Part shown: positions 4,740 to 6,306 of the stretch, piece after piece
How positions within the stretch are numbered: position 1 is the stretch's first letter
How the letters are laid out: each line of letters opens with the position of its first letter
Assembly (NCBI GenBank): GCA_016935955.1
Contig: JAFGPY010000136.1
Coordinates: 1-6,306 of the forward strand
DNA length: 6,306 bases
DNA from: Planctomycetota bacterium
Lineage (GTDB): Bacteria > Planctomycetota > Phycisphaerae > FEN-1346 > JAACEH01
Direction: 5' to 3'
The notes under the pieces: generated by a model
Database searches by the model: none
What the model saw: the letters and a program-made list of their open reading frames with translations, nothing else
What the model was told of the DNA's origin: nothing
Program-made: the position numbers and the translations under genes

Positions 4740-5483
4740 ATGATCCGTCCCGAAGATGTGCCATCCTCCTCCGGCAGCGAAGGCTTGCCGCCGATCCGTG
4801 GGTTCCTGCCCTCGACGCTCATCGACTGGCCGGGACGCATCGCGGCCATCGTCTTTCTGCCCTACTGCAACTTCCGTTGCGGCTACTGCCACAGCGGCGC
4901 CCTGCTCATGGCCGACACGAATGAGGAGATTCCCTTCGAGCAGGTCCGCGACTACCTGGAGTCCAAACGCAAATGGCTCGACGGCGTGGTGATCTGCGGC
5001 GGCGAACCCACGCTGCACGCCGAACTCGACGAACTGTGCCGCCGGCTGAAGGCCCTCGGCTACGCGATCAAGCTCGACACGAACGGCTCGCAGCCGGAGG
5101 TGATCAAGCGGCTGATCGAGGCCCGGCTGATCGACGCCGTCAGCATGGACGTCAAGACCGCCCTGGACCATCGCATGGTCGAGCTGGCCCGCGCCGAGGT
5201 GGACCTCGACGCGATCGAGCGTTCGATCGACCTGCTGCAACAGTCGTCTCTGGAAGTCGAGTTCCGGACGACCTGCTGCCCGGCCTTCGTCGACGAGGAA
5301 ACGGTCGAGTGGATCGCCCGCCGCCTGGGGCCCGAGGCCGCCTACGTCCTGCAGCGATTCGAGCCGCAACACTGCCTGGAGGCCGTCTTCCGCGCCATGC
5401 AGCCCTATGCGGCCCCGCAGATGGAGCACCTGCTCGAGGTCGCCCGCCGCCATTGCCCCAAGGCCCGCCTGCGGAACGGGTAG
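4740..5483 (+). CDS. nrdG: Anaerobic ribonucleoside-triphosphate reductase activating protein (radical SAM)
   Basis: This 247-residue protein is predicted to be the activase that uses S-adenosylmethionine and a 4Fe-4S cluster to place the glycyl radical on the class III reductase NrdD, letting cells make deoxynucleotides without oxygen. The radical-SAM cluster motif C-N-F-R-C-G-Y-C is at residues 43-50, preceded by S-T-L-I-D-W-P-G-R (25-33). G-G-E-P (87-90) contacts the SAM amino group in the family, and D-T-N-G (113-116) and M-D-V-K (136-139) mark later strands. The pattern fits the longer NrdG subtype rather than the short E. coli form. I chose ATG 4740; GGAG at 4723-4726 is 13 bases away, rather far. 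The in-frame GTG at 4680 has no ribosome site and adds an unconserved lead. Extra cysteines occur at 100, 179-180, 212 and 239. The partner nrdD is not in this window. Confidence 0.9.
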   Translation: MIRPEDVPSSSGSEGLPPIRGFLPSTLIDWPGRIAAIVFLPYCNFRCGYCHSGALLMADTNEEIPFEQVRDYLESKRKWLDGVVICGGEPTLHAELDELCRRLKALGYAIKLDTNGSQPEVIKRLIEARLIDAVSMDVKTALDHRMVELARAEVDLDAIERSIDLLQQSSLEVEFRTTCCPAFVDEETVEWIARRLGPEAAYVLQRFEPQHCLEAVFRAMQPYAAPQMEHLLEVARRHCPKARLRNG

Positions 5484-5506
5484 CAGTCGGCCTGCGGCTC
5501 TTTCTT

Positions 5507-6013
5507 TCAAGGCAACGCGTCTCTTCTTGTTTCTGGGGGAACCGTCTTCTCCCACTTGCCGCGACGGATCATGTAGACGGCCGTGAGTTGGGCGAGGGCG
5601 CCGCCGAGGCCGATGCCTCCCGCGCACATCGGTGGCGCCAGGATAACCGCAAGCATGAGAGGAACAGACCAGCCTCTGTCTGCGGCAAACGAAGTGAAGG
5701 CTTCCTGTTGGACAACAAGAAGCCAGACGAACAAAACCGCGGTGGGAAGCATGACTGGGAACATTGCGGTAACGACGACATCAGCCTTCAACCCTGCCCG
5801 GCCTCGTACGCACCCGACATAATACGCCCAGGCGCCGCTTGGCAACAGGCACGCTGCCACGCCAGGCCACGTGAGGAACTTGAGATGGCCCACGCCATAG
5901 TGATGCACAAGCAGAACGATCGACACGACCAGAAATAGCAGGGCGTAGACGGGCAACACCACCGCCACGATGGGGTGTTCACCGACCTTGGTTCTGAAGC
6001 CGTCTCGGTTCAA
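5507..6013 (-). CDS. Unrecognised four-helix membrane protein C
   Basis: The 168-residue protein (from TTG at 6013) is not a family I can name. Four hydrophobic segments are visible, at about residues 15-37, 46-69, 79-102 and 117-149. It starts with G-E-H-P (11-14), like G-K-H-P in protein B. It ends with glycines at 133 and 137 in the last helix, then R-R-G-K-W-E-K (150-156), the same spacing as in A and B. The TTG is chosen because GGAGAGAGG lies just upstream and the protein then starts like B. A GTG at 6061 would add 16 residues but has no clear ribosome site. It converges with nrdG, with a 23-base gap. Its codon use looks less GC-biased than that of nrdG, similar to B; this is an eye estimate. 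Confidence 0.7.
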   Translation of the reverse strand: MNRDGFRTKVGEHPIVAVVLPVYALLFLVVSIVLLVHHYGVGHLKFLTWPGVAACLLPSGAWAYYVGCVRGRAGLKADVVVTAMFPVMLPTAVLFVWLLVVQQEAFTSFAADRGWSVPLMLAVILAPPMCAGGIGLGGALAQLTAVYMIRRGKWEKTVPPETRRDALP

Positions 6014-6085
6014 CGGTGCCTCTCTCCGCTGCAGTGGCGGTTGTACGCCTGCGTCGGTCACTATCCAGGCGGCTAACTATCGGAG

Positions 6086-6114
6086 AAGGTACTTTCTGCA
6101 GCCGTTGTGGTCAA
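6086..6114 (-). promoter_or_regulatory. Candidate promoter for membrane protein C
   Basis: On the minus strand TTGACC (complement of 6109-6114; five of six) lies 17 bases from TACCTT (complement of 6086-6091; three of six). Transcription would start near 6079, about 66 bases before the TTG start. The -35 and spacing are good, the -10 is poor. Confidence 0.35.
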
Positions 6115-6230
6115 GTGACCGAACCTCCGACGGGCCACCGCGACCTGCTGTTCGGTTGCTTGGCCGGCGGCGCGGAACGGCCTGGGCAGTGCGCAGCCGT
6201 AAGCGCGCGATGCGGGCGACTAAGCGGTGT

Positions 6231-6248
6231 CAGAAAAATCTTTTGCTG
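6231..6248. repeat. AT-rich near-palindrome
   Basis: CAGAAAAATCTTTTGCTG pairs CAG with CTG and AAAA with TTTT, with one mismatch and a two-base centre. It stands out in GC-rich DNA and directly abuts the GTGCCA repeat fragment. It could be a weak terminator or a binding site. Confidence 0.3.
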
Positions 6249-6288
6249 TGGGTGCCATGGCTGCCCCGGCGGCGGGGGTGCCACACTT
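6249..6288 (-). repeat. GTGCCA-type repeat fragments, copy 3
   Basis: TGGGTGCCATGG (6249-6260) is the exact reverse complement of 2246-2257, and GGGGGTGCCACACTT (6274-6288) matches 2099-2113 at 14 of 15 bases in direct orientation. The two blocks are much closer together here than in copy 2 and in a different order, so this is a rearranged or partial copy; it may continue beyond the window edge. Confidence 0.5.
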
Positions 6289-6306
6289 TGGAGGCCCGAC
6301 GAAGTC

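Larger units (their letters stand above)
6062..6306. other. Spacer at the right edge
   Basis: No credible gene is seen in the last 245 bases. The left part holds a candidate promoter for protein C; the right part holds an AT-rich near-palindrome (6231-6248) and GTGCCA-type repeat fragments (6249-6288). Confidence 0.5.

Noticed and set aside
3965..4924. 319-residue plus-strand frame across the spacer and the redoxin gene
   Set aside because: Arginine- and proline-rich, passes out of frame through two recognised genes, and has no ribosome site.
5484..5506. Terminator between nrdG and the convergent gene for protein C
   Set aside because: There is a T-rich stretch (about 5500-5507) but only a four-base possible stem before it, so it does not meet the usual form.
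4074..5627. 517-residue open frame on the minus strand
   Set aside because: It runs antisense through the redoxin and nrdG genes, which have clear family motifs and good starts. Its translation is low-complexity and is what GC-rich third positions produce on the opposite strand.
5822..5850. Another copy of the CCCAGGCGCC repeat block inside the gene for protein C
   Set aside because: Only about ten bases match, within coding sequence, so chance in GC-rich DNA is enough.

Overview
This is a GC-rich bacterial chromosomal window with short genes on both strands, separated by unusually repeat-rich spacers. The lipoprotein type encoded at 1420-2055, the mosaic of short GC-rich palindromes between genes and the TTGACA-N17-TANANT promoters all suggest Planctomycetota (Phycisphaerae-like). 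That assignment is inference from recognition, not from a marker gene.

Layout: 1-348 is the 3' part of an MgtC/SapB-family membrane protein gene. 349-604 is a spacer packed with palindromic repeats. 605-1243 (minus) encodes a TVP38/TMEM64 (VTT/DedA-like) membrane protein. A divergent promoter region (about 1244-1419) separates it from a probable lipoprotein gene (1420-2055). After a second repeat-rich spacer (2056-2305) comes a compact plus-strand run of three small membrane-protein genes: two unrecognised four-helix proteins (A, 2306-2869; B, 2898-3440) and a DUF2752 protein (3437-3847) that overlaps B by ATGA. A third repeat-rich spacer (3848-4165) leads to a promoter and a long, folded leader. 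These precede a glutaredoxin/NrdH-like redoxin gene (4359-4640) and a gene for an NrdG-type radical-SAM activase of anaerobic ribonucleotide reductase (4740-5483). Convergent to nrdG, on the minus strand, is a third unrecognised four-helix protein (C, 5507-6013). The last 245 bases hold its likely promoter and another repeat fragment.

How the genes may work together: the redoxin and NrdG fit a class III (oxygen-sensitive) ribonucleotide reductase, with NrdG making the glycyl radical on NrdD and the redoxin supplying electrons. NrdD itself is not in the window. Proteins A, B and C end in the same pattern: a glycine-zipper-like last helix followed at a fixed distance by G-[K/R]-W-E. This suggests a small undescribed membrane-protein family, of which A and B sit with DUF2752 in one probable transcription unit.

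The most novel-looking signals are this A/B/C family, a 25-base palindromic repeat present three times with compensatory base changes, and the structured leader ahead of the redoxin gene.
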